Positions 51,466 to 61,002 of a stretch of DNA of 64,000 nt are shown piece by piece. Both the position numbers and the translations under genes were made by a program. Location: positions 1,369,001 through 1,433,000 of the forward strand of contig NC_014221.1 in the NCBI RefSeq assembly GCF_000092425.1, written 5' to 3'. The DNA is from Truepera radiovictrix DSM 17093. Lineage in GTDB: Bacteria; Deinococcota; Deinococci; Deinococcales; Trueperaceae. The notes under the pieces were generated by a model. It was not told where the DNA came from. It saw only the letters and a list, made by a program, of their open reading frames with translations, and did not search any database. How positions within the stretch are numbered: position 1 is the first letter of the stretch; each line of letters opens with the position of its first letter.

Positions 51466-51543
51466 CGTGTGGCGCCGCGGGTGGTGCAGCGAGCACCCCC
51501 TTGCGACCGTCACCCCTAGGCCGTAGGGCCCTATGCTGTAGGG

Positions 51544-52182
51544 ATGGACTGCTGCGACCCCAATGGCCTTGACCGCATGTTCGCCGCTCCGCTCGTCCGC
51601 TGGGAGCTGCGGGCGTACCGGCGGCGCGGGCTCAACCGGCGGCAGCGGGAGATTGTCGCGCTGCTAGGCCCCCTCGCGCCCGAGACCTCGGTGCTCGACA
51701 TCGGCTGTGGGATCGGCGCCCTCGGCGTCACCTTGTTGGCAAAAGGCGCCGGTGAGGGGACGTTCGTCGACCTCTCCTCGGCCTACCTCCAAGCAGCTCG
51801 CGAGGTCGCCGCCGAGGCGGGGGTGGCGGCGCGGGCTGCTCTTTACCGCGACGACTTCGCAACCTCGGCGCGCCCGTACCCGTGCGCCGACGTGGTGCTG
51901 CTCGACCGGGTGGTGTGCTGCTACCCGGAGGGCGCGGCGCTGCTCGAGAAAGCGGCGCGCCACAGCCGGCGTACGCTCGTCTACAGCTACCCGCGGCCCC
52001 TCTGGTTCATGCCGCTCTTTCGGGCGCTCTGCGCTCTCGGTATGAGGCTCATGGGCCAGCGCTACCGGTTTTTCCTGCACGACCCGGACGCGCTCCTGCG
52101 GGCGGCGACCGCGGGGGGTGGGGTCCACGTCGCGACCCGCCGGGTGGGCGTGTGGGGGCTGGTGAGGGTGAGCAAGCGCTAA
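51544..52182 (+). CDS. Class I SAM-dependent methyltransferase
   Basis: 212 residues. SAM motif I is SVLDIGCGIGALGVTLLAKG (about 50-69), motif II region GEGTFVDLSSAYLQAAREVA, and DVVLLDRVVCCYPEGAAL, which resembles magnesium-protoporphyrin-type methyltransferases (D-R-V-C-C-Y-P). Two Cys start the protein (MDCCDPNGLDRMF). Substrate unknown. The ATG at 51544 is 6 bases after TATGCT, the leaderless pattern. Confidence 0.86.
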   Translation: MDCCDPNGLDRMFAAPLVRWELRAYRRRGLNRRQREIVALLGPLAPETSVLDIGCGIGALGVTLLAKGAGEGTFVDLSSAYLQAAREVAAEAGVAARAALYRDDFATSARPYPCADVVLLDRVVCCYPEGAALLEKAARHSRRTLVYSYPRPLWFMPLFRALCALGMRLMGQRYRFFLHDPDALLRAATAGGGVHVATRRVGVWGLVRVSKR

Positions 52183-52235
52183 CGGTGTCCCTGCCCCCGC
52201 GCGCCGAGGTCTAGCGCGCACAGCCGACCCGCAGC

Positions 52236-52673
52236 TCAGCTGGGACGCCCCCGGCCGGCGAGAAACCGGATCGCGGCGGCGTAGCCGTCGGGTCCTAGAC
52301 CGGCGATCGTCCCCACGCAGACGCCCGCGACAAACGAGTGGTGGCGGAAGCTCTCGCGCGCGTGGATGTTGGAGAGGTGCACCTCGACGACGGGCAGGGG
52401 GATGCTCGACACCGCGTCGCGCAGCGCCACCGAGGTGTGGGTGAGGCCGCCGGGGTTGAGGACCACCCCCTGAGCGCCCTCGTCGGGCGCTTCGTGAAGC
52501 CACGTGATGAGCTGCCCCTCGAAGTTCGATTGGCGGCACACGACCGGCACGCCGACCTCCCGCCCCCAGGCGGCGCACTGCGCCTCGAGCGCCTCTAGGG
52601 TCGCCGAACCGTACACCGCCGGTTCGCGGCGGCCCAGCATGTTGAGGTTGGGGCCGTTGAGGACGAGGATCAC
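52236..52673 (-). CDS. aroQ: 3-dehydroquinate dehydratase, type II
   Basis: Third step of the shikimate pathway. 145 residues, dodecameric type II enzyme: [17 protein letters not shown] (start, catalytic Tyr in the flexible loop), [52 protein letters not shown]. The GTG at 52673 overlaps the aroB stop (GTGA) and begins exactly at the conserved MILVLNGPN. Last gene of aroC-aroK-aroB-aroQ. Confidence 0.96.
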   Translation of the reverse strand: MILVLNGPNLNMLGRREPAVYGSATLEALEAQCAAWGREVGVPVVCRQSNFEGQLITWLHEAPDEGAQGVVLNPGGLTHTSVALRDAVSSIPLPVVEVHLSNIHARESFRHHSFVAGVCVGTIAGLGPDGYAAAIRFLAGRGRPS

Positions 52674-53797
52674 CGCGAGACCTCCTCGAGCCCGGCTAGA
52701 CGCGCTTGCAGCGCCGTCCACGCCGCGCGCAGTTCGCGCTCGGTCACGTCGCCCGCAATGACGGGCGACGTGACGCGCTCCAAAAGCACCCAGCGCTGCT
52801 GCGCCTCGCCCCGAGCTCGGCTCAGGTGCTTTTTGTCGCGGGCGATAAAGGGGAGCAGGTCGTCTAAGCTCAGCTCGGGGAGCGGCGCGGGGGCGACCCA
52901 CGCCACAAAGCGCGCGACCCGTTCGGTCTCGTCGGCGTAGCCGCGCGCAGCGCTTAAAAGGGCGGCGAACAGCAACCCGTAGGCCACCGCGTCGCCGTGA
53001 GAGAGGCGGTGCTGGGTGGCGGCCTCGAGCGCGTGCGCCAAGGTGTGCCCGAGGTTGAGGTGCGCCCGCACCCCCCCTTCGCGCTCGTCTCGTGCCACGA
53101 TCGCCGCTTTGACCGCGACGGAGCGCGCGACGGTTTCTGTCAAAAACGCCGCGGGGCCGTCGCGGCGAAATTCGGGGCGGGTGACCGCCTCCAAAAGCCA
53201 CGGGTCGGCTAGAAGCCCGTGTTTAAAGAGCTCGACGGCGCCGGCGCGAAACTCGCGTTCGGGGAGGGTGCGCAGCACGGTGGGGTCGATCAGCACCGCT
53301 CTAGGCTGCCAAAAGGCGCCGACCAAATTTTTCCCCTCGGGGAGGTTGATCCCCGTCTTGCCCCCGACCGCGGCGTCGACCATGGCGAGCAGGCTCGTCG
53401 GCAGCGCGGCGAAGGCCAGCCCGCGCATGTACGAAGCGGCGACGAAACCCGCCAAGTCGCTCACCACCCCGCCGCCGAGGGCGAGCACCGCGTCGTGGCG
53501 GGTAAAGCCCTTTCGGGCGAGCTCGCTTAAGAGCGCCCCAAACTGGGTGAGGGACTTGCTCGCTTCGCCCGCCGCTACGGGGCAAAAGGTGACGCGCGCC
53601 CCGGCGCCCGCCAGGCTCCGGACGACGCGCTCGGCGTAGTGGGGCGCTACGTTCTCGTCGCTGATGAGCGCGACGTTAGGGGCGCTCACCGCTTCGCCGA
53701 CTCGAGCCAGCACCCCCGGTTCGACGTGAACGTCGTAGGGGGGGGTGGTCTGCACCGTGAGTGTGATCCGTCGGTGCGTCGCGCCAGGGTCTCTCAT
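52670..53797 (-). CDS. aroB: 3-dehydroquinate synthase
   Basis: NAD- and metal-dependent cyclisation of DAHP to 3-dehydroquinate. 375 residues. Motifs: [22 protein letters not shown] (NAD), [29 protein letters not shown]-type segment, [11 protein letters not shown], and metal-binding [13 protein letters not shown] and [12 protein letters not shown]. The ATG at 53797 overlaps the aroK stop (ATGA), which excludes the longer open frame. Slightly longer than usual at the C-terminus. Confidence 0.96.
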   Translation of the reverse strand: MRDPGATHRRITLTVQTTPPYDVHVEPGVLARVGEAVSAPNVALISDENVAPHYAERVVRSLAGAGARVTFCPVAAGEASKSLTQFGALLSELARKGFTRHDAVLALGGGVVSDLAGFVAASYMRGLAFAALPTSLLAMVDAAVGGKTGINLPEGKNLVGAFWQPRAVLIDPTVLRTLPEREFRAGAVELFKHGLLADPWLLEAVTRPEFRRDGPAAFLTETVARSVAVKAAIVARDEREGGVRAHLNLGHTLAHALEAATQHRLSHGDAVAYGLLFAALLSAARGYADETERVARFVAWVAPAPLPELSLDDLLPFIARDKKHLSRARGEAQQRWVLLERVTSPVIAGDVTERELRAAWTALQARLAGLEEVSR

Positions 53798-54372
53798 CGT
53801 CTCCTTTCGGCTTCGCGCGCCTCGCGCCACGCCCACAGCTTCTCGACGATCTCCTCGACGACGTCGCTGCTGTGGCGCCCGTCGGTCGACACGTGAAAGC
53901 TCGCGGCCGCGTCGTAGGCGCTTTGGCGGGCGTTCAAAAGTTCGCGGATGCGCCCCTCGGGGTCGCCGATCTCCAAAAGCGGGCGTTTGTGGCGCCGCGT
54001 GCGCCGGTAGATGGTTTCGGGGCTCGCGGTGAGCACGATCACCGGGCCGCGGCTTAGGAGCATCCGCCGGTTCGCCTCGCGCATCACCGTCCCACCCCCC
54101 GTGGAGATCACCGCCTCGTCGAGGCGCAGGCAGCGGCGCACGACCTCGCTCTCGTAGTCGCGGAAGACCGCCTCGCCGTAGAGCTCGAAGAGTTCGGGGA
54201 TGCGCATACACGACACCCGCTCGACGACGCGGTCGGTGTCGATGAAGTTGAGCCCCAAGCGGCGCGACAGCTCCCAACCGATGCGGCTTTTGCCGGTCCC
54301 CATAAACCCCGCCAGCGCGAGCCAGGTCACGGGGCGCTCGAGCCGCAGCCGTCTCGGGGCGCTGCTGGCCAT
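53794..54372 (-). CDS. aroK: Shikimate kinase
   Basis: Phosphorylates shikimate at O3. 192 residues: P-loop LAGFMGTGKSRIG (about 21-33), shikimate-binding NFIDTDRVVE, ISTGGGTVMREANRR, and the lid Arg region RRTRRHKRPLLE. The ATG at 54372 has GAGAGG about 6 bases upstream; a GTG one codon earlier is less likely. It follows aroC by 59 bases and overlaps aroB by 4. Confidence 0.95.
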   Translation of the reverse strand: MASSAPRRLRLERPVTWLALAGFMGTGKSRIGWELSRRLGLNFIDTDRVVERVSCMRIPELFELYGEAVFRDYESEVVRRCLRLDEAVISTGGGTVMREANRRMLLSRGPVIVLTASPETIYRRTRRHKRPLLEIGDPEGRIRELLNARQSAYDAAASFHVSTDGRHSSDVVEEIVEKLWAWREAREAERRR

Positions 54373-54431
54373 CACGCGCCTCTCGGGGTGTCGGGGAGAC
54401 GTCGCCTGTACACGTTACGCTCGCCGGGCGG

Positions 54432-55607
54432 TTAGAAGGTGCTGGCGAAGTCGCGGTGAGCCGCCACCCGCTCGGTGATCTCGCGCACCGTGTCGGCGCC
54501 GAACTTCTCCATCAGAGCGTCCGCCAGGATAAGCGCCGACATCGCCAACACCACGATCGAGGCCGCTGGTACCGCCGTCGTGTCGCTCCGCTCGCGGGCG
54601 GCGTCGGCGGCCTCGTGCGTCAGCACGTCGACCGTCGGGAGCGGTTTCATAAGGGTGGCGATGGGTTTCATCGCGGCGCGCACCACGAGCTCTTCGCCGG
54701 TGGTCATGCCCGCCTCGAGCCCCCCCGCGCGGTTGCTCTGGCGGTAGTAGCCCGCCTCGCCAGGATGCTCCGCCGCGCTCCGGTATCCGATGGGGTCGTG
54801 GACCTGGCTGCCGGGAGCCCCTGCCGCCGCCCAACCGTCGCCGATCTCAACCGCCTTGATGGCTTGAATGCTCATCACGGCCCCCGCGAGCCGCCCGTCG
54901 AGTTTGCGGTCCCACTGGGTGTGGCTCCCCAGCCCCACCGGCAGCCCCCGAAAGCGCGCCTCGACGACGCCCCCCAAGGTGTCGCCGCTGCGTTTGGCCT
55001 CGTCGATCCGCGCGATGATGGCGGCCTCGGCGTCGCGGTCAAAGGTGCGCAGCGGGCTCTCGTCGAGGTCACTGAGGCGCTCCCAGTCCATCCCGCCGTC
55101 GCACGGGATGCCGCCCAGCGCGACCACGCGGGCGCACGCCTGGACGCCGACGGTCTCTAAAAGCCGCAGCGCGATGGCCCCCGCCGCCACGCGGCTCGCC
55201 GTTTCCCGCGCCGACGCGCGCTCCAAAACGTCGCGCAGGTCTTTGTGGCCGTACTTGATGCCGCCCGTGAGGTCGGCGTGGCCGGGCCGCGCCTCGGTCA
55301 GCGCGCGTTTGCGCGGTTCGCCCCCGGGTAGCGGCGACATGATCTCGGACCAGTTGCGCCAGTCGCGGTTTTCGATCTGCAAGCTGATGGGGGCGCCCGT
55401 CGTGCGCCCGGCGCGCACCCCCGCGAGGATCTGGGCGCAGTCGCTCTCGATGACCATGCGCCGACCCCGCCCGTAGCCCCCCTGGCGGCGGCGCAGCCAC
55501 GGGTCGATGTGTTCGCTCGCGACGAGCGCTAACCCAGCGGGGACGCCATCGAGCAAGACGGTGAGGGCCGGGCCGTGCGACTCGCCGGCGGAGAAAAACC
55601 TCAGCAT
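54432..55607 (-). CDS. aroC: Chorismate synthase
   Basis: Final step to chorismate, needs reduced FMN. 391 residues. Family blocks: FFSAGESHGPALTVLLDGVPAG, RRQGGYGRGRRMVIESD, GVRAGRTTGAPI, TEARPGHADLTGGIKYGH, ASARETASRVAAGAIA and SNRAGGLEAGMTTGEELVV. The ATG at 55607 lies 6 bases after TAAGCT, the leaderless pattern, so the aro genes can be expressed separately from the pil operon that ends 80 bases upstream. Confidence 0.97.
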   Translation of the reverse strand: MLRFFSAGESHGPALTVLLDGVPAGLALVASEHIDPWLRRRQGGYGRGRRMVIESDCAQILAGVRAGRTTGAPISLQIENRDWRNWSEIMSPLPGGEPRKRALTEARPGHADLTGGIKYGHKDLRDVLERASARETASRVAAGAIALRLLETVGVQACARVVALGGIPCDGGMDWERLSDLDESPLRTFDRDAEAAIIARIDEAKRSGDTLGGVVEARFRGLPVGLGSHTQWDRKLDGRLAGAVMSIQAIKAVEIGDGWAAAGAPGSQVHDPIGYRSAAEHPGEAGYYRQSNRAGGLEAGMTTGEELVVRAAMKPIATLMKPLPTVDVLTHEAADAARERSDTTAVPAASIVVLAMSALILADALMEKFGADTVREITERVAAHRDFASTF

Positions 55608-55687
55608 CTTCCCAGCTTAGCACGCACCTCTCGGGTGGTCGCGGCCCCGCTGTGGCGAGCACACGGGCGCGCCGCAGGGGGCTGGGT

Positions 55688-57370
55688 CTACTCGAGCACG
55701 TTGGCGGTGACGATAATAAGAAGTTCGGTATTCAATTCGGTAGCGGTGTTTGTGGAGAACAGGTTACCTACCACAGGTATATCGCCTAGGCCGGGAACGC
55801 TCCTATTGGACGCTACAACTTGATTTTGGAGAAGTCCACCTAGGACGACGGTTTGTCCTGGTTGTAGCGTGATTCGAGAGTTGGCTTTGCGAGTTAGAAA
55901 CTCGGTTATCCTCCCTTCCGCATCGCGTAAGCTCGGCGTATCTACGCGCGCACAGAGATCAAGAATGACTGAGTTATTGTTGGCGACTTGTGGCGTAAAG
56001 CCGACGATGACGCCGTAGGGGATCTCGTCCCTGGTGACCCCTCCGGCCTCATCCCTTACGTAGTTGTATTGCGTCCCTCCAGCTTGGAGTGTAGCGACGC
56101 CGTTATTGAGCACGGTCACGTTGCTGTCATCAACGCGCCTTGAAAGCCCCTGTTCTTCGTAGACGTCGAGAATGGCTCCCAGGTTAAAACCAGCGATGGC
56201 GCGTTGCGCATCAAAGACGAAGCTCAGACCTCCCTCTCCTGAAAAGAGGGTTGTCGAAAACCGGTCCATGGCTGCAGTCAAGTTGAGGCCAAGGCGCTCG
56301 CTTGCATTTGCAGAGACTTCTTGGATGCGCACCTGGACGTTGATTTGCCGCTCCGGCCGGTCGAGTGTCTTGATAAGCTCTGCAATTTCTTCTTGGATGC
56401 TCACAGGTGCTGTGACGATAAGTTGGTTTGTGCGGGGGTCAGCTGATATAGCCAGAGAGGGTGTCTCCAGAGCTTCACTGTTTGGTATAGGCGTAACGCC
56501 CTCTGTGTTAACTGCACCTTGGTTTGTTGCTTGAGGAGTAGACAGATCAGCGGTACTACACAAGTCAGTTACGCTTCGTTGTTCGGAGGAGCCGAGCGTA
56601 TTGGTGGAAAAGATCGTGCCAAGAAGTACGCCCGCTAGGTTGCTCGCGCGAGCGTAAGAAAGCGGATAGACGCGTCGCACCCTCGCCACTTTACTTCTGT
56701 CGTAGCGCTCGAGCAGCTCCGCAACCCGCTCCTGCTGCGCTGGCGCGCCCCGAACGCTGATGAGCCCCAGCTCCTCGAAGGCGGTGACGTCGACGCTCTC
56801 GGAGGCGAACTGCGCAGCTAAAAACGCGGCGAGCTGCTCGGGGCTGCTGTTGACCGCGTAGGTGCGCACGTCGCGCGTTTCGCGCGCCTCGGTGCGCGTT
56901 TCAAAGAGGCCGGCGAGCACGGACGGCGGCCCGATGACGACGATGTCGGGGTCGCGCAGGACGTACGTGAGGCCGTTTAAGCTGAGCACGATCTCCCAGA
57001 TCTCGCGAAAGGGTTTGGGTTCGCCGATGTCGTAGCGGACGACCGTGTCGGGGACGCCTTGGGTGATGGCGGTGAGGCCGACCGAGCGCGCGAGCGCCTG
57101 CAGCATGGCGCTCAGCGCCTCCCCCTCGGGGCCCGTGCGAAAGCTGACCGGCGCGTCGAAGCGCGCCTCGGCGGGGAGCGGGGCGACCTGCGCGCGCGCC
57201 GCCGGCGCCGTCGTCTCTGCGGGGGGCGCTTCCTGGGCGACGGCGAGCTGCACCGCGCCGGCGATCAGGGCGCAGGTGAGCTGAGTTGCGACGCCCCGAA
57301 GGAGGCGCACGTGCGGGACGAAGCGCCATCTCTGCGCGAGGGGCGAGTGGGCTGGGGGGAGGCTTGTCAT
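55688..57370 (-). CDS. pilQ: Type IV pilus secretin PilQ
   Basis: Outer-membrane channel for pili and DNA uptake. 560 residues: signal peptide ending near AVQLAVAQ-E (about 45), N0/N1-type domains (about 60-240; RYDIGEPKPFREIWEIVLSL, YPLSYARASNLAGVLLG) and the secretin core with VRIQEVSANASERLGLNL, QPGQTVVLGGLLQNQV and PGLGDIPVVGNLF near the C-terminus. Odd: from about 56690 down to 55690 base composition falls to about 50% GC, against about 70% in the N-terminal half. GAGGGGGAG precedes the ATG. Last gene of the pil operon. Confidence 0.95.
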   Translation of the reverse strand: MTSLPPAHSPLAQRWRFVPHVRLLRGVATQLTCALIAGAVQLAVAQEAPPAETTAPAARAQVAPLPAEARFDAPVSFRTGPEGEALSAMLQALARSVGLTAITQGVPDTVVRYDIGEPKPFREIWEIVLSLNGLTYVLRDPDIVVIGPPSVLAGLFETRTEARETRDVRTYAVNSSPEQLAAFLAAQFASESVDVTAFEELGLISVRGAPAQQERVAELLERYDRSKVARVRRVYPLSYARASNLAGVLLGTIFSTNTLGSSEQRSVTDLCSTADLSTPQATNQGAVNTEGVTPIPNSEALETPSLAISADPRTNQLIVTAPVSIQEEIAELIKTLDRPERQINVQVRIQEVSANASERLGLNLTAAMDRFSTTLFSGEGGLSFVFDAQRAIAGFNLGAILDVYEEQGLSRRVDDSNVTVLNNGVATLQAGGTQYNYVRDEAGGVTRDEIPYGVIVGFTPQVANNNSVILDLCARVDTPSLRDAEGRITEFLTRKANSRITLQPGQTVVLGGLLQNQVVASNRSVPGLGDIPVVGNLFSTNTATELNTELLIIVTANVLE

Positions 57371-57387
57371 CTCCCCCTCAGCGTAAG

Positions 57388-58380
57388 TCAGGGTCTTAGC
57401 GGAAGCCTGTGACGAACGTCGGTTCGCTCCCCGTAGGCGAAGGCGGCCGCGTCGGGCGTCAGCTCGACGAGCACCACCTCGCTCCCCGGCAGGGCCTCGC
57501 CGACGGCGAGCAGGATGGGCCCGTCGTGCTCTTGGGTGCGGAAGACGCCGGTGCCGGTACTCATCGCGGTAAACACCACGCCGCGCTCGTCGAGAAGGCG
57601 CTGTACGGTGTTACCCGCCGCCTGCGCCTCTCGGCTGTGCGCGAGCTGTAGGGGGGGAGGTGGTTGGAGGGGGGTGGTCGCCCCCGCTGCGGTCGCCGAA
57701 AGACCGGCAGGGCGCTGCGTTACGGGCGTGCCGGGCTCGAGCGGCGGTACGCGCAGGGCGGCGACCTCGGCGAGCGCGCCCCCCCTCGCCGCGTGCGCGT
57801 CAGCGCCCTCCCACGCGAGGGGGCGCGGAGTTTGAGGGGTGGCGGAAGCCTCGAGGCGTCTTGGCAGCTCCCCTGGTCGCGTCAGGGGGGGGCGTGGTGT
57901 CGGGGTCGGGATGAGCTCGCTGAGGTCGGGTGGCCCCTCCACCACGCTCTCGGGGGGGGGAGGCGGCGCGCTGACCTCGGCGACCGGAGGGGGCGCTACC
58001 GGCGGGGGTTCGGCGACCGCCGGTGGGGTTTCGGTGTCTGGCGCCGGGCCGAAGAGCGCCGAGAACGGGTTGGCGATCGCCGCTTGGTCGGCGGCGGGGG
58101 GCTGCTCAGCGCCTCGTGGTGCTGGGCTCGCCGCGTCCGGCCCCGCCTCCTCTGGTAGGGGGATGAGAAACGGCAGCTCGGCGATGCGGAGGTCCGCGGT
58201 CACTTCGGGCGGCGTCGCTGCGGGGAGGGGGGGAGCCCCCCCCGTCATAGCGGCGTCGTTCGCCGGTGGGGGGGTGTCGGTGGGCGTCGGGGCTGCGGGG
58301 GTGGCGAGGGTCCAGCTCAGACCCAAGCTCAGGAGTGCGAGCGCGGTGCGCCAGGGCGAGCGGGGCGTCTTACGGCTCAT
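57388..58380 (-). CDS. PilP/PilW-position protein, Pro-rich
   Basis: 330 residues with an N-terminal signal or anchor (ALALLSLGLSWTLATPAA, about 13-30) and a low-complexity region rich in Pro, Ala and Glu (about 30-250). Only the C-terminal 80 residues look folded (QRLLDERGVVFTAMSTGTG, GEALPGSEVVLVELTPDA), like a PilP HR domain. By position between pilO and pilQ it corresponds to PilP, or PilW of Thermus, linking the inner-membrane PilM-N-O complex to the secretin. Its ATG overlaps the pilO... next stop by 4 bases. Confidence 0.75.
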   Translation of the reverse strand: MSRKTPRSPWRTALALLSLGLSWTLATPAAPTPTDTPPPANDAAMTGGAPPLPAATPPEVTADLRIAELPFLIPLPEEAGPDAASPAPRGAEQPPAADQAAIANPFSALFGPAPDTETPPAVAEPPPVAPPPVAEVSAPPPPPESVVEGPPDLSELIPTPTPRPPLTRPGELPRRLEASATPQTPRPLAWEGADAHAARGGALAEVAALRVPPLEPGTPVTQRPAGLSATAAGATTPLQPPPPLQLAHSREAQAAGNTVQRLLDERGVVFTAMSTGTGVFRTQEHDGPILLAVGEALPGSEVVLVELTPDAAAFAYGERTDVRHRLPLRP

Positions 58381-59090
58381 GGGCGTTCGTCCGCGGCAGG
58401 CTCCCCCGCAGCCGCCTCATCGCCCATGACCTCATCGCCTATGACCTCGTCGGCGCTAACCTCATCGCCCATGCTCCCGTCGCCTGCCAGGACGAAGACC
58501 GTAAAGTCGTAGCTGGCGCTTAGCAAAGGGTCGCTGCTCGACTCGTTGGTGCTCAACCCGACGCGCTCCACCCTAGCGAAGCGGGGGAGCGTCTCGAGCG
58601 CCTCCAAAAAGGCGATGGTCTGGCCGTAAGTACCCTGGGTGCTGAGCGAAAACCCCAGGGGCCGCACCCCTTCGACGCTGGCGCTGCCCAAACCGGTGTG
58701 CTGCAGCGCGCTTAGGGTCACCCCCGCGGCGCTGCTGGCCTCACGCAGGTAGTCGAGCAGCTCGGCGACCTCGCGCTGCGGGGGGAGCTGTACCAAAAAG
58801 CGGTCCCGTTCGGCCTCTAAGCGCGCGATCTCGCCGCGCAGCGCCGGGAGGTTGGCGCGCGCGGCGCGCCCTAGCGCTACCTGGGTCTCAAGGCCCTGCA
58901 CGCTCGCCTCGAGTTCGCTTAGGCGCAGCGTCGTCGGCGTGTAGAGGTTGAAGTACCAGAGCATGAGCCCGAGCGCCGTCACGGCGGCGCTCAGCATAAG
59001 CAGGTGGCGGCGGCTCAGCTTGAGTGAGGGGGAAGCGGCGTTCTCACGCGTCCAAAACCCGCTCACGCCCTTTAGGGTAAGCCCTCTCAC
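58377..59090 (-). CDS. pilO: Type IV pilus assembly protein PilO
   Basis: Bitopic inner-membrane protein, 237 residues. A TM lies at about 28-48, followed by a coiled coil (LSELEASVQGLETQVALGRA, ALRGEIARLEAERDRFL) and a ferredoxin-like domain (QREVAELLDYLREASSAAG). Heterodimerises with PilN. Odd: the C-terminal 25 residues are an acidic run of repeats of the form GDEV, MGDE and SADEV. GTG start overlapping the pilN stop (GTGA); its own stop overlaps the next ATG. Confidence 0.9.
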   Translation of the reverse strand: MRGLTLKGVSGFWTRENAASPSLKLSRRHLLMLSAAVTALGLMLWYFNLYTPTTLRLSELEASVQGLETQVALGRAARANLPALRGEIARLEAERDRFLVQLPPQREVAELLDYLREASSAAGVTLSALQHTGLGSASVEGVRPLGFSLSTQGTYGQTIAFLEALETLPRFARVERVGLSTNESSSDPLLSASYDFTVFVLAGDGSMGDEVSADEVIGDEVMGDEAAAGEPAADERP

Positions 59091-59767
59091 GGGGTGTCTC
59101 CTTCGCTGCTTTCGGCTGGCATCGCTGGATAATCGGCGTCTGGGTTGTCGGCGTCGCCGGTGAGGGCCGCGCCGATGGTCAGGTTAAAGGTGTAAAAACC
59201 GCTCTCCTCGCGCGTGAGGTCGCGCAGCATCACGCCGAAGTCCGGCGCCCGCTGAAGCTCACGGACGTAGTCGGCGACGACGCCGGCGCTACCCGCAACG
59301 CCCGCAACGTCCATCTCGACGACCGCTGTGAGGTCTTCGTAGACGCCCTCGGCGCGGCGCTGCTCGCTCGTGGCCGCGTCGAGGGCGCGCATCTCGAGCG
59401 TCTGGAAGGCCATACGCGTCGCGGGGTCCTCGCGGGCGGGGGGGCGGGTCTCGAGCATGGCGAAGAGCTGCTCGGAGAAGAGGATTTGGTTTCCCTGCAC
59501 CTCCTGGGCGATCGCCTGGAGCTCGCCGAGGGCGCTGCGGCGGTTCTGTAGCGCGCTCTGCTCGGCGATAAAGCGGCTTAGGGCGCGCTGTTCGGCGCGC
59601 AGCGCGCTCTCACGCGCCTCCAAGCGCGCCTGTTCCGAAGACACCCCCATCTGCAACCAGCCAGCACCGAGGAGCGCGACGAGGGGCAGCGCTGCCGCCG
59701 CGAGCGTGTAGGGGTCGGCGCGGCGGCGCCGCCGGAGCGTCTTCGGCAGGAGGTTGATGGTGATCAC
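59087..59767 (-). CDS. pilN: Type IV pilus assembly protein PilN
   Basis: 226 residues. The N-terminus ITINLLPKTLRRRRRADP holds the INLLP motif that docks into PilM, followed by a TM at about 22-41, a coiled coil (LEARESALRAEQRALSRFIA) and a periplasmic ferredoxin-like domain. Pairs with PilO. GTG start overlapping the pilM stop (GTGA). Confidence 0.92.
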   Translation of the reverse strand: MITINLLPKTLRRRRRADPYTLAAAALPLVALLGAGWLQMGVSSEQARLEARESALRAEQRALSRFIAEQSALQNRRSALGELQAIAQEVQGNQILFSEQLFAMLETRPPAREDPATRMAFQTLEMRALDAATSEQRRAEGVYEDLTAVVEMDVAGVAGSAGVVADYVRELQRAPDFGVMLRDLTREESGFYTFNLTIGAALTGDADNPDADYPAMPAESSEGDTP

Positions 59768-60963
59768 GGGCCGCTAACCCCCCGCAGCGCGAGCCCGAGC
59801 GGTACCCCGAACTCGGGGCCGAGATCTTTGAGCGCGTGGGCGTCGCCGTGCTCACCGGGCGAGACGGTGAGCCACGGGTCGCCGAGCTCGACCCGCAGAC
59901 TGAGCGTGCGGCCGAGCGCCGCAGGCAGCCCGTGCAGCTTGGCGCCGCCGCCGGCGAGCAGCAGCCGACTGATGTGGGCGTCGCCCGACTGCACCCGGAA
60001 AAACTCCAGGCTGCGGCGGATCTCGGTGGTGAGCTCGGCGACGACGGGTCGGAGCGCTTCGTAGACGCGTTCGGGGCTCGGCGCTCCCGGGGGGGCTGGT
60101 GCGGCGGCTTCGGGTGACACGCCGCCGGTGCCGGGGGGGAGCGCCCCGCCGTAGCGGAGCTTGAGCGCCTCGGCGCTGTCGAAGTCGAGCCCAAAAGCGC
60201 GCTGCAGCGCCGTGGTGAAGTCGTCGCCGGCGACGCCCAGGTTGCGGTTCATGAGCACCCGCTCGCCGCGCACGAGGGTGATGGTGCTGCTCGAGGCGGC
60301 GACCTCGACGACCACCCCGATCTCGTCGTCTTCGGTGTAGGCGTCCCCCACGAGGGTGCTGCGGTTGAGGCGCTCGCCTAGCAGCGAACCCTTGAGCGCG
60401 CGCAGGAGCGCAAACGGTTTGATGTCTAAGACTACCGGCTCGAGCCCCGCGCCCCGCAGCGCGTGAGCGAGCTGCGTGACGAGGTCGAGCCGCGTCGCCG
60501 CGACGACCACCTCGATCTCGCCGCCGTCGGGGACATCATCGGGGTGGTCGAGGATAAAGTAGTCGAACGCCACGTCGTCAATCGGGAAGGGGATGTAGCG
60601 CTCCGCCTCCCAGGGGATCGCTTTTTGGAGGTCTTTGAGGGGCATCTTGGGGAGCTGCAGGTTGCGCGTGATGGCGAGCCGGTTGGAGACGGCGGTGACC
60701 ACCGAGCGCTGGCGCACCCCTGCCGCCTCGAAGAGGGTCTGCAGCTCGCCCTTAAGGGCTGCTTCGTCGAGGATGCCGTCGTCGTGGATGACGCCGGGGG
60801 GCATGGGGCGCACGCCGAGGTGTTGCAGCGTAGGGGGGGTGCCGGGGCGCAGCGCAACGACTTTGAGCGCGCTCGTACCGACCTCGAGGCCGACGGCGAG
60901 GTGGCGCCGGGCCAGGAGGCGAGCAAAAGGGACGCGTCGGGTGCGGGTCGCGGGCGTGACCAT
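59764..60963 (-). CDS. pilM: Type IV pilus assembly protein PilM
   Basis: Actin-like cytoplasmic ATP-binding protein, 399 residues. Phosphate-1 block VGLEVGTSALKVVAL (about 26), SHS2 insertion KAIPWEAERYIPFPIDDVAFDY, phosphate-2 VVVEVAASSSTITLVRGE and adenosine block LLLAGGGAKLHGLPAAL. A Pro/Ala-rich loop lies at about 295-315. The ATG at 60963 has GAGGAGGGGGAG upstream; TACAGT near 60994-60999 is the probable -10 box, giving a short leader. First gene of pilM-N-O-(P/W)-Q. Confidence 0.94.
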   Translation of the reverse strand: MVTPATRTRRVPFARLLARRHLAVGLEVGTSALKVVALRPGTPPTLQHLGVRPMPPGVIHDDGILDEAALKGELQTLFEAAGVRQRSVVTAVSNRLAITRNLQLPKMPLKDLQKAIPWEAERYIPFPIDDVAFDYFILDHPDDVPDGGEIEVVVAATRLDLVTQLAHALRGAGLEPVVLDIKPFALLRALKGSLLGERLNRSTLVGDAYTEDDEIGVVVEVAASSSTITLVRGERVLMNRNLGVAGDDFTTALQRAFGLDFDSAEALKLRYGGALPPGTGGVSPEAAAPAPPGAPSPERVYEALRPVVAELTTEIRRSLEFFRVQSGDAHISRLLLAGGGAKLHGLPAALGRTLSLRVELGDPWLTVSPGEHGDAHALKDLGPEFGVPLGLALRGVSGP

Positions 60964-61002
60964 AGCGCTCCCCCTCCTCGGGGAACAGGGAGACTGTAAC
61001 AA

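Noticed and set aside
53798-54277. Longer frame upstream of aroB
   Set aside because: It is a shadow of aroK; the ATGA overlap at 53797 is the natural start.
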